From Ligilactobacillus apodemi DSM 16634 = JCM 16172 (GTDB lineage: Bacteria; Bacillota; Bacilli; Lactobacillales; Lactobacillaceae), in NCBI RefSeq assembly GCF_001434405.1, contig NZ_AZFT01000004.1:1-64000 (forward strand): DNA of 64,000 nucleotides. The letters run 5' to 3'. Both the position numbers and the translations under genes were made by a program. Under the pieces are notes generated by a model that was not told the origin of the DNA, did no database searches, and worked only from the letters and a program-made list of their open reading frames with translations. This document shows positions 8,250 through 16,727 of the stretch, one piece after another. Positions within the stretch are counted from its first letter, which is position 1. Every line of letters begins with the position of its first letter.

Positions 8250-8278
8250 TTTCACTTATAAAAAGTAAGTGATATACT
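8250..8278 (+). promoter_or_regulatory. Nitroreductase promoter with palindromic operator
   Basis: TTTCAC (8250-8255) and TATACT (8273-8278) are 17 bp apart. The inverted repeat CACTTA-N7-TAAGTG (8253-8271) fills the spacer. HxlR-family thiol sensors such as YodB bind sites of similar N7 layout, but the regulator here is unknown. Confidence 0.65.
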
Positions 8279-8318
8279 ATGTAGCAAGCAATATAAACTA
8301 AAAAAGGAGTATATATTT

Positions 8319-8918
8319 ATGGAAAATACTGTTATCAATGACTTAAAAAAACGTCGTTCAATTTATGCATTGGGCAAAAATGTTACCCAAACACCTGCTG
8401 AAATAAGCACTACGATCAAAGAGACGATCCGCCAATCTCCAACTGCTTTTAACTCACAAACAGTACGCGCTGCGATTTTATTTGGGGAAAATTCTGATAA
8501 AGTTTGGGATATCGTTGCCGAAACTTTAAAAGAAGTTGTTCCAGCGGAAAATTTTGCTGCTACTAAAGAAAAGATCGACTCATTTAAGGCAGGTTTTGGG
8601 ACGATCTTATACTTTACCGACACTGCAACTGTTAAGCAATTAGAAAATGATTTCCCACTTTACGCTGAAAACTTTGGCTTTTGGGCTGAACAAGCACTTG
8701 GGGGTGCACAACAAGCCGTTTGGACTGCTTTAGCCGCAGAAAATGTTGGTGCTTCCTTACAACACTACAATCCATTGATCGACGAAAAAATCAAGGAAGC
8801 TTTCAACATCCCTGACAACTGGCTCTTGCGGGCACAAATGCCATTTGGTTCGATCGAAGCTCCTGCGGGTCAAAAGGAATTCATTCCTGACAGCGATCGT
8901 TTCTTGATTTTTGAATAA
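8319..8918 (+). CDS. Nitroreductase family protein (FMN-dependent oxidoreductase)
   Basis: This 199-aa protein matches the nitroreductase superfamily, especially the compact YdgI/HBN1-like branch. The N-terminal RRSIYAL and QSPTAFNSQTVR segments contact FMN. The later GGAQQAVWTALAAENVGASLQHYN segment is the second FMN-contacting region. Such enzymes reduce nitro compounds or quinones with NAD(P)H; the physiological substrate is unknown. It has an AAAGGAG site and a palindromic operator in its promoter, so it is probably induced by electrophile or oxidative stress. It ends at a shared bidirectional terminator. Confidence 0.88.
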   Translation: MENTVINDLKKRRSIYALGKNVTQTPAEISTTIKETIRQSPTAFNSQTVRAAILFGENSDKVWDIVAETLKEVVPAENFAATKEKIDSFKAGFGTILYFTDTATVKQLENDFPLYAENFGFWAEQALGGAQQAVWTALAAENVGASLQHYNPLIDEKIKEAFNIPDNWLLRAQMPFGSIEAPAGQKEFIPDSDRFLIFE

Positions 8919-8940
8919 AATTTTACTAATTAGACGTTTA

Positions 8941-8974
8941 AAAGACCAAGCATTGCGCAATGCTTGGTCTTTTA
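8941..8974. terminator. Bidirectional terminator between nitroreductase and rbsU
   Basis: A perfect stem (AAAGACCAAGCATTGC paired to its complement) has A and T runs on both sides. It serves the converging genes at 8319-8918 and 8989-9876. Confidence 0.9.
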
Positions 8975-8988
8975 TTATCTGTATATTT

Positions 8989-9876
8989 TTAAATCATGAC
9001 CGTTACTGCTGCAGCCCCTAAAATCAAGGCGAGCCCCAGTAAGGTTACGCCCATTTCTTTTCGGGTCTTTTTTTGGCCTAAAAACCAGATCCCTGTCAAG
9101 GTCGCTAAGACAACTGAAGTCTGAGAGAGAATAAAGCCAGTTGCTAAACCATTCATATCAGGTTGAGCCGAGATCAAGTAAGTCAAAGCTGCAAAAGCAA
9201 AGAAGAAACCTGAAAAGATTTGAACATAAGCGACTTTTTGCACAAAAGGCGAGTCTTTTTTATCTTTTAGCGTCACATAGATCCCATAGCCTACCGCAGC
9301 AAGGACCATCCCGATCGCTTGGGGTAAGAAAGCTTGCATCCCACTGATATTTGCCTGTTGCGGTGCTGCCGAATAAAGCCAATACCCAAGCTCACCACCC
9401 GCCAACAATAAAACTGCCTTAGTTAAGGCACGACTATTTTCAGGAGCTTTTTTCTCGCTCCAAACAGTCATCCATGCACCTAAAATAATGACCGCCAATG
9501 CTAGAAAACCAACGATCTTATTAGTCGTTGTTGGCCAATTACCAAGATAAAAGACACCCCACAACGAAGCACCTAAGAGTTGAAAGGCAGTCGTGATCGG
9601 CATTGCCTTAGATGAACCGATCAGCGTAAACGATTGAAAAGTAATGATCTGCGCGACTCCCCAACCGATCCCTGAGATCAAGGAGTAAAAAAGAGCTGCC
9701 CCAGTTGGTAAACTAATTCCTTTTACACTGGCTAAGACCACCGCAAAGATCAACGTTCCTAGCGTCGACCCTAAAATTTGATCAACTGGGCGTCCCCCGA
9801 TCTTGGATGCGATCGTGGGATAAAGCCCCCAACCAATGAGTGGACCTAAGCCGATCAACAGTGCTGTTGTATTCAA
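8989..9876 (-). CDS. rbsU: Ribose uptake permease RbsU (GRP/DMT family)
   Basis: This 295-aa protein has ten predicted membrane segments and belongs to the glucose/ribose porter family within the drug/metabolite superfamily. The family start (LIGLGPLIGWGLYPTIASKIGG) and the second-half repeat (QTSVVLATLTGIWFLGQKKTRKE) are clear. It probably carries ribose by proton symport. It is the last gene of rbsK-rbsD-rbsU, 21 bp after rbsD. Translation begins at TTG behind GAGGTG. It takes the place of the RbsABC transporter used by enteric bacteria, as is common in lactobacilli. Confidence 0.9.
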   Translation of the reverse strand: MNTTALLIGLGPLIGWGLYPTIASKIGGRPVDQILGSTLGTLIFAVVLASVKGISLPTGAALFYSLISGIGWGVAQIITFQSFTLIGSSKAMPITTAFQLLGASLWGVFYLGNWPTTTNKIVGFLALAVIILGAWMTVWSEKKAPENSRALTKAVLLLAGGELGYWLYSAAPQQANISGMQAFLPQAIGMVLAAVGYGIYVTLKDKKDSPFVQKVAYVQIFSGFFFAFAALTYLISAQPDMNGLATGFILSQTSVVLATLTGIWFLGQKKTRKEMGVTLLGLALILGAAAVTVMI

Positions 9877-9897
9877 ATAATCACCTCATAAATAAAG

Positions 9898-10293
9898 CTA
9901 AAAAGTTACACCACTTTCTAAGATTATATTAGAATATGGCGTCATTTCACCAGTACGAATAAACGCATGACAAGTCTGTAAATTTTGTTTCATTTCTGCA
10001 TGTGGGATAAAAACGAGCTCAGTTTTAGGAAAACGTTGCTTGATCTGGGCTAATTGTTTAGGATTTTTTAATTTGATCTCTTCAGCCAAATAGACCCGTT
10101 GAACTTGTAATTCACTTAAAACATTATCCAATACTTGTAAAAAGCTCGGGATCCCATTTTCAACAGCCAGATCAATTTTTTCCGTTGTTTTAGGTACTGG
10201 CATGCCAGCGTCACCAATACTTAAAGTATCAAAATGTCCCATTTGCGCGATCACGCGCGAAATATCCGAATTAATAACACGTGTTTTTTTCAT
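9898..10293 (-). CDS. rbsD: D-ribose pyranase
   Basis: This 131-aa enzyme interconverts beta-pyranose and furanose forms of ribose so that ribokinase can act. The RbsD signature is complete: N-terminal [15 protein letters not shown] with the catalytic His/Asp region, and the C-terminal [17 protein letters not shown]. Length is normal. It lies 11 bp downstream of rbsK in the ribose operon. Confidence 0.96.
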   Translation of the reverse strand: MKKTRVINSDISRVIAQMGHFDTLSIGDAGMPVPKTTEKIDLAVENGIPSFLQVLDNVLSELQVQRVYLAEEIKLKNPKQLAQIKQRFPKTELVFIPHAEMKQNLQTCHAFIRTGEMTPYSNIILESGVTF

Positions 10294-10304
10294 TTCGCTC
10301 CACC

Positions 10305-11210
10305 TTATCCTAATTCATGGCGATATGGAATCGATGGTTGCGCCCCAAAACGTTGTACCGTTAGCGAAGAAGCTTTATTACCATATTCGATCGCTGCGAC
10401 TAAATTGCTAAAATCAGGCTTTAAGCTAGTACTTAAAGCACCGATAAAGGTATCCCCCGCTGCCGTTGTATCGACCGCTTTGACTTTAAGCGCAGGCACG
10501 ATCCCACTGTTACCATTATAACTATAAAATGCTCCTTTGCTACCGATCGTGATGATCACGACCGCGATCCCGAGCGCATGTAATTTAGCCGCTGCTTGTT
10601 GCATGCTAGCTTCATCAGTGATTTTGATCCCCGTTAAAATTTCTGTTTCAGTTTCATTAGGAATGATCACATCAGTATTTTTCAACAACTCAGCGGGAAC
10701 ATCTTGCATTGCTGGGGCTGGGTTTAAGATCGTCTTGACCCCATTTTCATGTGCCAAAGTAAAGGCCTGGATCGTACTGTTTAATTCACTTTCAAATTGC
10801 GCAATAATAAAATCACTTCGTTTGATCAAGTCAGCTTGGGTCAACACTTGAGTTGGCGTAATTTTTTGGTTAGCGCCAGCATGGATCATGATGCTATTTT
10901 CACCAGCTTCATCAACTACGATATAAGCTTGTCCTGTTGCTGTTTTGGCTAAAGTAGCGACCCCACTGAGATCGATCTTTTCATATGCTAGTAACTCTGC
11001 CATCGTCTTACCAGCGTCGTCATCCCCGACAGCGCCAATAAATGCCGTATCTGCCCCGGAACGTTTAGCCGCTACAGCTTGATTAGCACCCTTACCACCA
11101 CCGGCAGAAAATACTTCCGACGCCCGGATCGTTTCACCTGGTCTAGCCATCTGCTTAACGCGGATCGTACGGTCTAAATTAATACTTCCGATTACTGTTA
11201 CCCTATTCAT
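10305..11210 (-). CDS. rbsK: Ribokinase
   Basis: This 301-aa PfkB-family kinase phosphorylates D-ribose to ribose 5-phosphate. It shows the N-terminal signature [16 protein letters not shown], the [11 protein letters not shown] segment and the C-terminal catalytic [14 protein letters not shown] with the conserved Asp. The start at 11210 follows GAGGTGG with five-base spacing; the in-frame GTG at 11219 overlaps that site. It heads rbsK-rbsD-rbsU. A LacI-type operator or cre-like site (11303-11315) lies about 95 bp upstream. Confidence 0.96.
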   Translation of the reverse strand: MNRVTVIGSINLDRTIRVKQMARPGETIRASEVFSAGGGKGANQAVAAKRSGADTAFIGAVGDDDAGKTMAELLAYEKIDLSGVATLAKTATGQAYIVVDEAGENSIMIHAGANQKITPTQVLTQADLIKRSDFIIAQFESELNSTIQAFTLAHENGVKTILNPAPAMQDVPAELLKNTDVIIPNETETEILTGIKITDEASMQQAAAKLHALGIAVVIITIGSKGAFYSYNGNSGIVPALKVKAVDTTAAGDTFIGALSTSLKPDFSNLVAAIEYGNKASSLTVQRFGAQPSIPYRHELG

Positions 11211-11302
11211 TTTATCCACCTCATAATTGATTTGCCAATTAGGAATATCCCTAACAAAGATTTAAATCATTTAATATCTACACACCAAACGTAACACTTT
11301 TT

Positions 11303-11315
11303 TGTAAGCGTTTCA
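11303..11315. promoter_or_regulatory. cre-like / RbsR-like operator of the ribose operon
   Basis: TGTAAGCGTTTCA is a 13-bp near-palindrome around CG. It resembles the CcpA cre consensus but is one base short, so a ribose-specific LacI-family repressor is equally possible. Confidence 0.5.
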
Positions 11316-11330
11316 ATAATTTTGAATCAA

Positions 11331-11417
11331 TAAAAAAAGACTAGTTGATTCTTTGCGATCAGCCTAGTCTTCTTTTGATATTAGCCTTCCACAGCTAATA
11401 TCGCACCGTATAATAGA
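11331..11417 (-). ncRNA. Candidate small RNA A (about 87 nt, unidentified)
   Basis: A minus-strand promoter (TTGACG 11447-11452, 17 bp, TATGCT 11424-11429) leads into two hairpins and a U-run. The first has arms GATATTAGC / GCTAATATC (11377-11402). The second has arms AAGACTAG / CTAGTCTT (11337-11371) followed by TTTTTTTATT. No open reading frame fits. It could be an independent small RNA or an attenuated leader of rbsK, whose start codon lies about 120 bp further on. No known RNA family was recognised. Confidence 0.55.
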
Positions 11418-11423
11418 AACTTA

Positions 11424-11452
11424 AGCATAACATGTACCCTGCATTTCGTCAA
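11424..11452 (-). promoter_or_regulatory. Promoter of candidate RNA A
   Basis: On the minus strand TTGACG and TATGCT are separated by 17 bp. It is divergent from the promoter at 11489-11517, with only 36 bp between the two -35 boxes. Confidence 0.6.
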
Positions 11453-11488
11453 TATTAGCTTAAATATTTAACCAATTCTTGGTAGCGT

Positions 11489-11517
11489 TTGCAAAAAATT
11501 TAAATTTATGATATAAA
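11489..11517 (+). promoter_or_regulatory. Promoter of candidate RNA B
   Basis: TTGCAA (11489-11494) and TATAAA (11512-11517) are 17 bp apart. There is no gene downstream for 500 bp on this strand, only structured DNA ending in a terminator. Confidence 0.65.
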
Positions 11518-11523
11518 GTAAGT

Positions 11524-11829
11524 AAGGAGTTTGAAAATTCCCACAATTATGGCATTAGTCTGATTTCAACCAATTACTTTAATCTCTCGACTTCCTTATG
11601 CTATTAAAACACTATTGGTCAAGATGATACTTTTGTCACTAATTGCGCTCAACTATTGAGCTTGTAGCATCACAAGCTCAAAAATCAGATAAAGGATGTG
11701 GGCAAGATCACTCCTCAAGTAATGTTCGATAGCCACACACTCAGTTTTTTGATGATATCTTAGGAGCCACACGTGAACCTCCAAGATGATACGTTTGGGT
11801 TTTATTTACTGAGTGTGGGCTATTTTTTT
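11524..11829 (+). ncRNA. Candidate structured RNA B (about 305 nt, unidentified)
   Basis: A strong promoter leads into a sequence rich in stems. TTGAGCTTGT pairs with ACAAGCTCAA (around 11655-11681) and competes with a neighbouring stem GCTCAA-CTA-TTGAGC. An outer stem CACACTCAG / CTGAGTGTG (around 11737-11818) encloses an inner stem ATCTTAGGAG / CTCCAAGAT. The outer stem ends in GGGCTATTTTTTT, like a terminator. Only very short open frames occur. tmRNA, T-box and RNase P signatures were looked for by eye and not found. This is inferred from structure alone. Confidence 0.5.
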
Positions 11830-11832
11830 GCA

Positions 11833-11873
11833 AAAAAAATAGAAAGTCCGCATAAACGAGCTTTCTATTTTTA
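11833..11873 (-). terminator. Hairpin terminator, both strands, stronger leftward
   Basis: The arms AAAATAGAAAG and CTTTCTATTTT surround a 15-nt loop. On the minus strand they are followed by eight T. This may end the potABCD transcript or candidate RNA C, or both. Confidence 0.75.
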
Positions 11874-11980
11874 CCGAGGATATACACTGTGGTAATTTAA
11901 AGAGACTTTCTTCACATCCCCCAATGTCTTATTTAAATAAACATTATTATGGGTAGTTATCGCTAAGATACCTAGCCCTC
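11833..11980 (-). ncRNA. Candidate RNA C or long 3' end of potABCD
   Basis: On the minus strand TATAAT (11987-11992) has a weak TTTAAA at the -35 position (12010-12015), 17 bp apart. Downstream lie the palindrome AATGTTTATTTAAATAAGACATT region (about 11920-11943) and a terminator at 11833-11873. No gene was found. It may simply be the untranslated tail of the potD transcript, whose stop codon lies at 12028. Confidence 0.35.
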
Positions 11981-12027
11981 ACCGTTATTATACTCCAACT
12001 CAAAAACTCTTTAAAAAGATTTGCATT

Positions 12028-13101
12028 TTACTTCCGATACATTTTTAGCTCTAAAAATAGGTCATTATATTTCTCCAAATATTTAGAACCTAGATCTTCA
12101 TAAATTTCCATTTGCTTAATTTGCGCTACTGTTGGATAAAAGGCGCGATTTGAAGTTATTGCTTTAGGTAGATACTTCATTGCACCCTGATTAGGCGTAG
12201 AATAACCGATATATTTAGTATTTTGGGCCGCATTTTTAGAATCTAACATAAAGTTGATAAAGGCATAAGCACCTTTTTTGTTTTTCGCGGTCTTAGGGAT
12301 CACTAAATTATCAAACCACAAATTCGTACCACCTTCAGGGATCACATAATGCAAATGACTATTTTTGGCCATCATATCGGCTGCTTCACCTGAAAACGTC
12401 ACCGCTACACTACTTTCTTCGTTTGCCATATAAGTTTTGATCTCATCAGAAACGATTGCTTTAGCATTTGGCGTTAATGCCTTTAATTTTTCATAGGCTT
12501 CATTTAACTGCGCATCACTTTTACTGTTTAAAGAATAACCTAAACTTGCCAGGCCGATCCCCATAAATTCACGTGCACCATCAATAAACATGATCTTATT
12601 TTTAAATTTAGCATCCCAAAGATCATTCCACGACTTAAATTCGCTCGCCTGATACGCTTTATCGTTATAAACGATCCCTAAAGTGCCCCAAAAATATGGC
12701 ACAGAATACTTATTTTTCGGATCAAATGCCAAATTCATAAACTGTGGGGCAATATATTTCAAATTAGGTAACTTGCTGTGATCAAGGGGTAACAATAGTT
12801 TTTCTTTGCGCATCTTTTGGATCATATAATCACTAGGAACCGCAACATCATAAGACGTCCCACCTTGTCTGATTTTAGTCAGCATGGCTTCATTTGAATC
12901 AAAGGTCTCATAATTGACCTTATAACCAGTTTCTTTTTCAAATTTTGTGATCAATTTAGGATCAATATAATCGCCCCAATTGTAAATATTGACCACTTTG
13001 GCATCGGACATCCCTGATGATTTTTCCAGCCAAACGATCCCTAAAAATAACAAACAAATGATCAATACGATCTCGATCAACAATGACCGCAATTTTTTCA
13101 T
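12028..13101 (-). CDS. potD: Spermidine/putrescine-binding protein PotD
   Basis: This 357-aa extracytoplasmic solute-binding protein captures polyamines for PotABC. The mature part starts VVNIYNWGDYIDPKLI, a PotD hallmark, and GGTSYDVAVPSDYMIQKM and NLWFDNLVIPKTAKN are also typical. The N-terminal hydrophobic segment has no lipobox with a properly placed Cys, so the protein is probably tethered by an uncleaved signal anchor. Its ATG overlaps the potC stop (ATGA), so the two are translationally coupled. It is the last gene of potABCD. Confidence 0.95.
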   Translation of the reverse strand: MKKLRSLLIEIVLIICLLFLGIVWLEKSSGMSDAKVVNIYNWGDYIDPKLITKFEKETGYKVNYETFDSNEAMLTKIRQGGTSYDVAVPSDYMIQKMRKEKLLLPLDHSKLPNLKYIAPQFMNLAFDPKNKYSVPYFWGTLGIVYNDKAYQASEFKSWNDLWDAKFKNKIMFIDGAREFMGIGLASLGYSLNSKSDAQLNEAYEKLKALTPNAKAIVSDEIKTYMANEESSVAVTFSGEAADMMAKNSHLHYVIPEGGTNLWFDNLVIPKTAKNKKGAYAFINFMLDSKNAAQNTKYIGYSTPNQGAMKYLPKAITSNRAFYPTVAQIKQMEIYEDLGSKYLEKYNDLFLELKMYRK

Positions 13102-13928
13102 CGCAAGACACCCCGTTTCTTTTTCTTAGATCGACCTTGATTATCCTTACTGATGTAGTAGTAACCAACCACTAAAACAAGCGCAAATAAAAAGACTAAG
13201 GTACTAAGCGCATTGATCTCTAAACTGACCCCACGACGTGCCCGCGAATAGATTTCAACTGAAAGGGTCGTAAAACCATTCCCAGTCACAAAAAAAGTTA
13301 CCGCAAAGTCGTCAAGCGAATAGGTAAACGCCATAAAATAACCGGCGATGATCCCCGGTGAAAGATACGGTAAAATAATATTTTTCAAGATCTGGCGTTC
13401 ATTAGCCCCTAAATCATAGCCTGCCGTGATCATCGAATCATTCATTTCTTGTAATTTAGGCAAGATCATCAAAACAACGATCGGCACACTAAAACTGATG
13501 TGTGCCAACAAGACGGTCCAAAACCCTAGCGAAAAGCCACTAAATAACGTACCTAACGTAATAAACAAGATCAAAAAACTCGCCCCGATCGTTACGTCGG
13601 GCGATACGATCAAAATATTATTGAGCGAAAGAAGCGTGTTACGATGACTACGCCGTTTCAAATAATAGATAAATAATGCTCCAAAGATCCCGATAAAAGT
13701 CGCGATCAATGCCGAAAGAAACGCTAATAAGAAAGTATTTAATAAAATAATGACTAAGTGTGTATCTGAAAATAATTCGCTAAAATGGTGCAACGAAAAA
13801 CCAGTAAAGCTATTCATCGTTTCGCCCGCATTAAACGAATAAAAAATCAGATAAAAAATCGGTAAATAAAGAAAAATAAACACACAGACCAAATAAATAT
13901 TTGCCCAACTGAACTTACTTTTTTGCAT
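13098..13928 (-). CDS. potC: Spermidine/putrescine ABC transporter permease PotC
   Basis: This 276-aa inner-membrane permease has six predicted membrane segments. The ABC-ATPase contact loop lies near residue 170-200 (AGYDLGANERQILKNIILP). The motif YSLDDFAVTFFVTG is characteristic of PotC. It pairs with PotB to form the channel. The gene begins immediately after potB and overlaps potD by 4 bp. The C-terminus is strongly basic (GRSKKKKRG). Confidence 0.95.
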   Translation of the reverse strand: MQKSKFSWANIYLVCVFIFLYLPIFYLIFYSFNAGETMNSFTGFSLHHFSELFSDTHLVIILLNTFLLAFLSALIATFIGIFGALFIYYLKRRSHRNTLLSLNNILIVSPDVTIGASFLILFITLGTLFSGFSLGFWTVLLAHISFSVPIVVLMILPKLQEMNDSMITAGYDLGANERQILKNIILPYLSPGIIAGYFMAFTYSLDDFAVTFFVTGNGFTTLSVEIYSRARRGVSLEINALSTLVFLFALVLVVGYYYISKDNQGRSKKKKRGVLR

Positions 13929-14735
13929 CTACTTTTTGCCACCAACTTTCTTTTCACCCGTAAAGATCATGACTACGATCATCGCTAAGATCAACACGAC
14001 CCCGATCGTAGCACCTTTCCCCCAATTTTGAGTCACCATAAAGTGTTCTTCAATCGCTGTCCCTAACGTGATCACGCGGTTACCCCCGATCAAACGCGTC
14101 AACATAAAGAGTGATAGTGAAGGGATAAAGACCGCTTGCACACCACTTTTGACCCCATTTAATGAGAGTGGAAAGACCACTTTAAAGAAGGTCTGCGTTG
14201 CACTAGCACCAAGATCTTTACTAGCTGCAATAAATGAAGCTGGTAATTCATCTAGCGCATTAAGCAACGGAATGATCATAAAAGGTAATTGAATATATAC
14301 CGCTACGACCAAAAAACTAAAATCGGTGAACAATAATTGCTTAGGTAAGATCCCAAAAAAGCCTAAAAAGCTATTTAAACCACCATGCACGCCAAAGATC
14401 CCGATAAAGGCATAAGCTTTTAACAATAAATTGATCCAAGTTGGCAAAATGATCAATAACAGCCACAGATCTTTATGCTTTAATTTCGTCAAAAAATAAG
14501 CCGTCGGATAACTGATGACTAAGGTGATCACGGTGATCAATAAGGCGTACCACACTGAATTAAAGGTCATCAATAAATATTTACCCGAGCTAAAATATTC
14601 CGCATAATTAGCTAACGTGAAATGTCCATTTTGATCAAAAAAAGAATAGCCGACCACTAGTAAAACTGGTGCTAACACAAAAAATATCAGCCACATAAAA
14701 TATGGCACTGCGAGTAAGGTATTATATTTTTTCAT
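13929..14735 (-). CDS. potB: Spermidine/putrescine ABC transporter permease PotB
   Basis: This 268-aa membrane permease has six predicted segments and the EAA-like loop AASKDLGASATQTFFKVVFPLS. It pairs with PotC to form the polyamine channel. It starts 9 bp after potA, behind a GGGGG site, and abuts potC with no gap. Confidence 0.95.
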   Translation of the reverse strand: MKKYNTLLAVPYFMWLIFFVLAPVLLVVGYSFFDQNGHFTLANYAEYFSSGKYLLMTFNSVWYALLITVITLVISYPTAYFLTKLKHKDLWLLLIILPTWINLLLKAYAFIGIFGVHGGLNSFLGFFGILPKQLLFTDFSFLVVAVYIQLPFMIIPLLNALDELPASFIAASKDLGASATQTFFKVVFPLSLNGVKSGVQAVFIPSLSLFMLTRLIGGNRVITLGTAIEEHFMVTQNWGKGATIGVVLILAMIVVMIFTGEKKVGGKK

Positions 14736-14744
14736 GACTGCCCC

Positions 14745-15833
14745 CTAATCGTCGTAGCTCTCTAAACGGGCATCAAACTCAGCTTCAGATTCATTAAAGC
14801 GCATTACATGAATATCTTCGGGATCAAAATCTAACCCGATCTCTCTGCCGACTTGCGCTTTTTTAGTGGAATGTACGATCCATTCGTTTTCCATTTCATC
14901 GTGACAGACGATTTCATAGTGAACCCCACGAAAGAGTTGTGTTTCAACTTTAACTTTTAGCTTGCCCGCTTCGATCGATGTTAAGTCTAGATCTTCAGGC
15001 CGAATCACCACTTCGACGGGTTCATTTGGGCGCATCCCTTCATCAACGCACTTAAACTCTTTACCCGCAAATTTCACTAAATTATCCTTGATCATGATGC
15101 CATCAACAATATTACTTTCACCAATAAAATCGGCTACATAATGATTGATCGGTTCATCGTAAATATCGACCGGTGTCCCACTTTGGACAATATTCCCGTT
15201 ATTTAAAACAAAGATCTCATCGCTCATTGCCAAAGCTTCTTCTTGATCATGGGTCACAAAAATAAAGGTGATCCCCAAACGTTGCTGTAATTCACGTAAT
15301 TCATATTGCATATTCAACCGCAGCTTATGATCAAGTGCTGATAAAGGTTCGTCTAATAACAAGATCTTAGGTTCATTGACGATCGCCCGAGCAATTGCTA
15401 CCCGTTGTCTTTGCCCGCCTGACATTTCACTTATCCCACGCTTTTCATAACCGGCTAATTGAACTAGTCGCAAAGCTTCTTTAACTTTGACGGCGATTTC
15501 TTCTTTAGGTGTCTTTTTGATTTTTAACCCAAAAGCAATATTTTCAAAAACATTCATATGAGGAAAAAGCGCGTAATCTTGAAAAACTGTGTTTACTTGG
15601 CGCTTATTAGCCGGAACATTGTTGATCCGCTTTCCTTCAAAATAAATATCACCTGCAGTCGGCTCTGAAAAACCTGCGATCATGCGTAAGATCGTCGTTT
15701 TACCACAACCTGATGGTCCTAGTAAGGTATAAAATTTACCTTCTTCAATGTCAAAACTAACTTTTTTCAAAACGGGAACATCGTCATCATAGCTTTTGAC
15801 CACGTTTCTAAAAGAAATAATTGGTTTTTTCAC
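14745..15833 (-). CDS. potA: Spermidine/putrescine ABC transporter ATPase PotA
   Basis: This 362-aa ATPase energises polyamine import. It has Walker [10 protein letters not shown], the ABC signature [14 protein letters not shown], Walker [13 protein letters not shown] and the H-loop [10 protein letters not shown]-terminal regulatory TOBE-like domain covers roughly residues 270-362. The GTG at 15833 is chosen because AGGGGTGG precedes it. An upstream in-frame TTG at 15869 has no such site. It is the first gene of potABCD. Confidence 0.95.
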   Translation of the reverse strand: MKKPIISFRNVVKSYDDDVPVLKKVSFDIEEGKFYTLLGPSGCGKTTILRMIAGFSEPTAGDIYFEGKRINNVPANKRQVNTVFQDYALFPHMNVFENIAFGLKIKKTPKEEIAVKVKEALRLVQLAGYEKRGISEMSGGQRQRVAIARAIVNEPKILLLDEPLSALDHKLRLNMQYELRELQQRLGITFIFVTHDQEEALAMSDEIFVLNNGNIVQSGTPVDIYDEPINHYVADFIGESNIVDGIMIKDNLVKFAGKEFKCVDEGMRPNEPVEVVIRPEDLDLTSIEAGKLKVKVETQLFRGVHYEIVCHDEMENEWIVHSTKKAQVGREIGLDFDPEDIHVMRFNESEAEFDARLESYDD

Positions 15834-15989
15834 ATTTTCCACCCCTTTACCAATAATAAAAAGTATCAAAATCCATTATACTAAACAATTCCCCGATTTA
15901 AAAAGACCTTCGGCTCACATTATAAAATGTATCTAACACCTAAACATAACCACCTGCGCTAAAGCATGCTAAAATGAAAGTAATTATAA

Positions 15990-16679
15990 TTGTTTGGAAG
16001 TGATCTTATCAAAAACGAATGGCTCAAACAAAAATATGCCCAATCACTTTTGATCGGGCTGACCCTTGCCTTTTGCGGGGGCTATGTTGATGCATATACT
16101 TATATTTTACGGGAACATTCGCTAGTTGCCGGGCAAACTGGCAACATTATCTTTTTAGCTTACGATATCGCTAACCGTGGTTTAGTTCTTACTGAAACAC
16201 GGTTCTTTACCTTTGTCTTTTTTGTTTTAGGCATTTATTTAGTCAGTTTTATCGCCAAAAAGAGTAGCTCGCCATACGTTAAACCCTTGACTCTTGTACC
16301 TTGTATCGTAACTTGCTTGATCGTTGGCTTTTTACCAGTCACGACCCCTGATTACTTAGTTGTCCCACCACTAGCCTTTTGTATGGGGATCCAAACGACA
16401 TCATTTGGTAAGATCGACGGCTTGCCTTACAATAATTCCTTTCTGACTGGTAACATCAAAAAAGGCATGATCGCCTGGAATGGCTTTTTCTTTAGTCACA
16501 GCTTGGAAGAAAAGCATGCGGCTAAGCTGTATTTAGCGATCACGCTTGCCTTTGCTTTGGGGGCGTTGGTCTCAGCTGAACTTGAAAAGCTCTTTACGAT
16601 CCACACAATCTGGTTGGTCACCTTGATTTTAGGTACAATATTGGCACGTTATCTCTATCTCTTAACAAGTAAAAAATAA
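15990..16679 (+). CDS. YoaK/DUF1275 family membrane protein
   Basis: This roughly 229-aa protein belongs to the DUF1275 (YoaK) family of six-helix membrane proteins of unknown function. The family motif GGYVDAYTYI is near the N-terminus, and AGQTGNIIFLAYDI and GIQTTSFGKI follow. The true start is uncertain. TTG at 15990 is in frame but lacks a ribosome binding site, while GGAAGTGA lies at 15996-16003 just inside the frame. A TATAAT at 15985-15990 touches the start, so the message may be nearly leaderless. Confidence 0.8.
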   Translation: MFGSDLIKNEWLKQKYAQSLLIGLTLAFCGGYVDAYTYILREHSLVAGQTGNIIFLAYDIANRGLVLTETRFFTFVFFVLGIYLVSFIAKKSSSPYVKPLTLVPCIVTCLIVGFLPVTTPDYLVVPPLAFCMGIQTTSFGKIDGLPYNNSFLTGNIKKGMIAWNGFFFSHSLEEKHAAKLYLAITLAFALGALVSAELEKLFTIHTIWLVTLILGTILARYLYLLTSKK

Positions 16680-16690
16680 TTCTATATATA

Positions 16691-16718
16691 AAAAAAGCTG
16701 GGATAAACCCAGCTTTTA
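16691..16718. terminator. Bidirectional terminator
   Basis: AAAAGCTGGG and CCCAGCTTTT surround a 5-nt loop between converging genes (yoaK-like and ahpC). Confidence 0.88.
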
Positions 16719-16727
16719 TATCATTTT

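Noticed and set aside
11303-11315. Firm CcpA cre call for the ribose operon
   Set aside because: The palindrome is one base shorter than the cre consensus, so it is listed only as a cre-like or LacI-type operator.
11603-11660. Small hydrophobic frame MILLSLIALNY in candidate RNA B as a toxin peptide
   Set aside because: It is only 11 residues, has no ribosome binding site and its codons overlap a hairpin arm.
11524-11829. Structured RNA B as tmRNA, RNase P RNA, 6S RNA or a T-box
   Set aside because: I looked for the tRNA-like end of tmRNA, the GAGGAAAGTCC-type core of RNase P and the T-box GGTGG/ACCGCG motif and found none. 6S RNA could not be confirmed by sequence. It is left unidentified.
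12962-13168. Additional open frame overlapping potC and potD
   Set aside because: It is in another frame of two clearly coding genes, without ribosome binding site or recognisable protein pattern.
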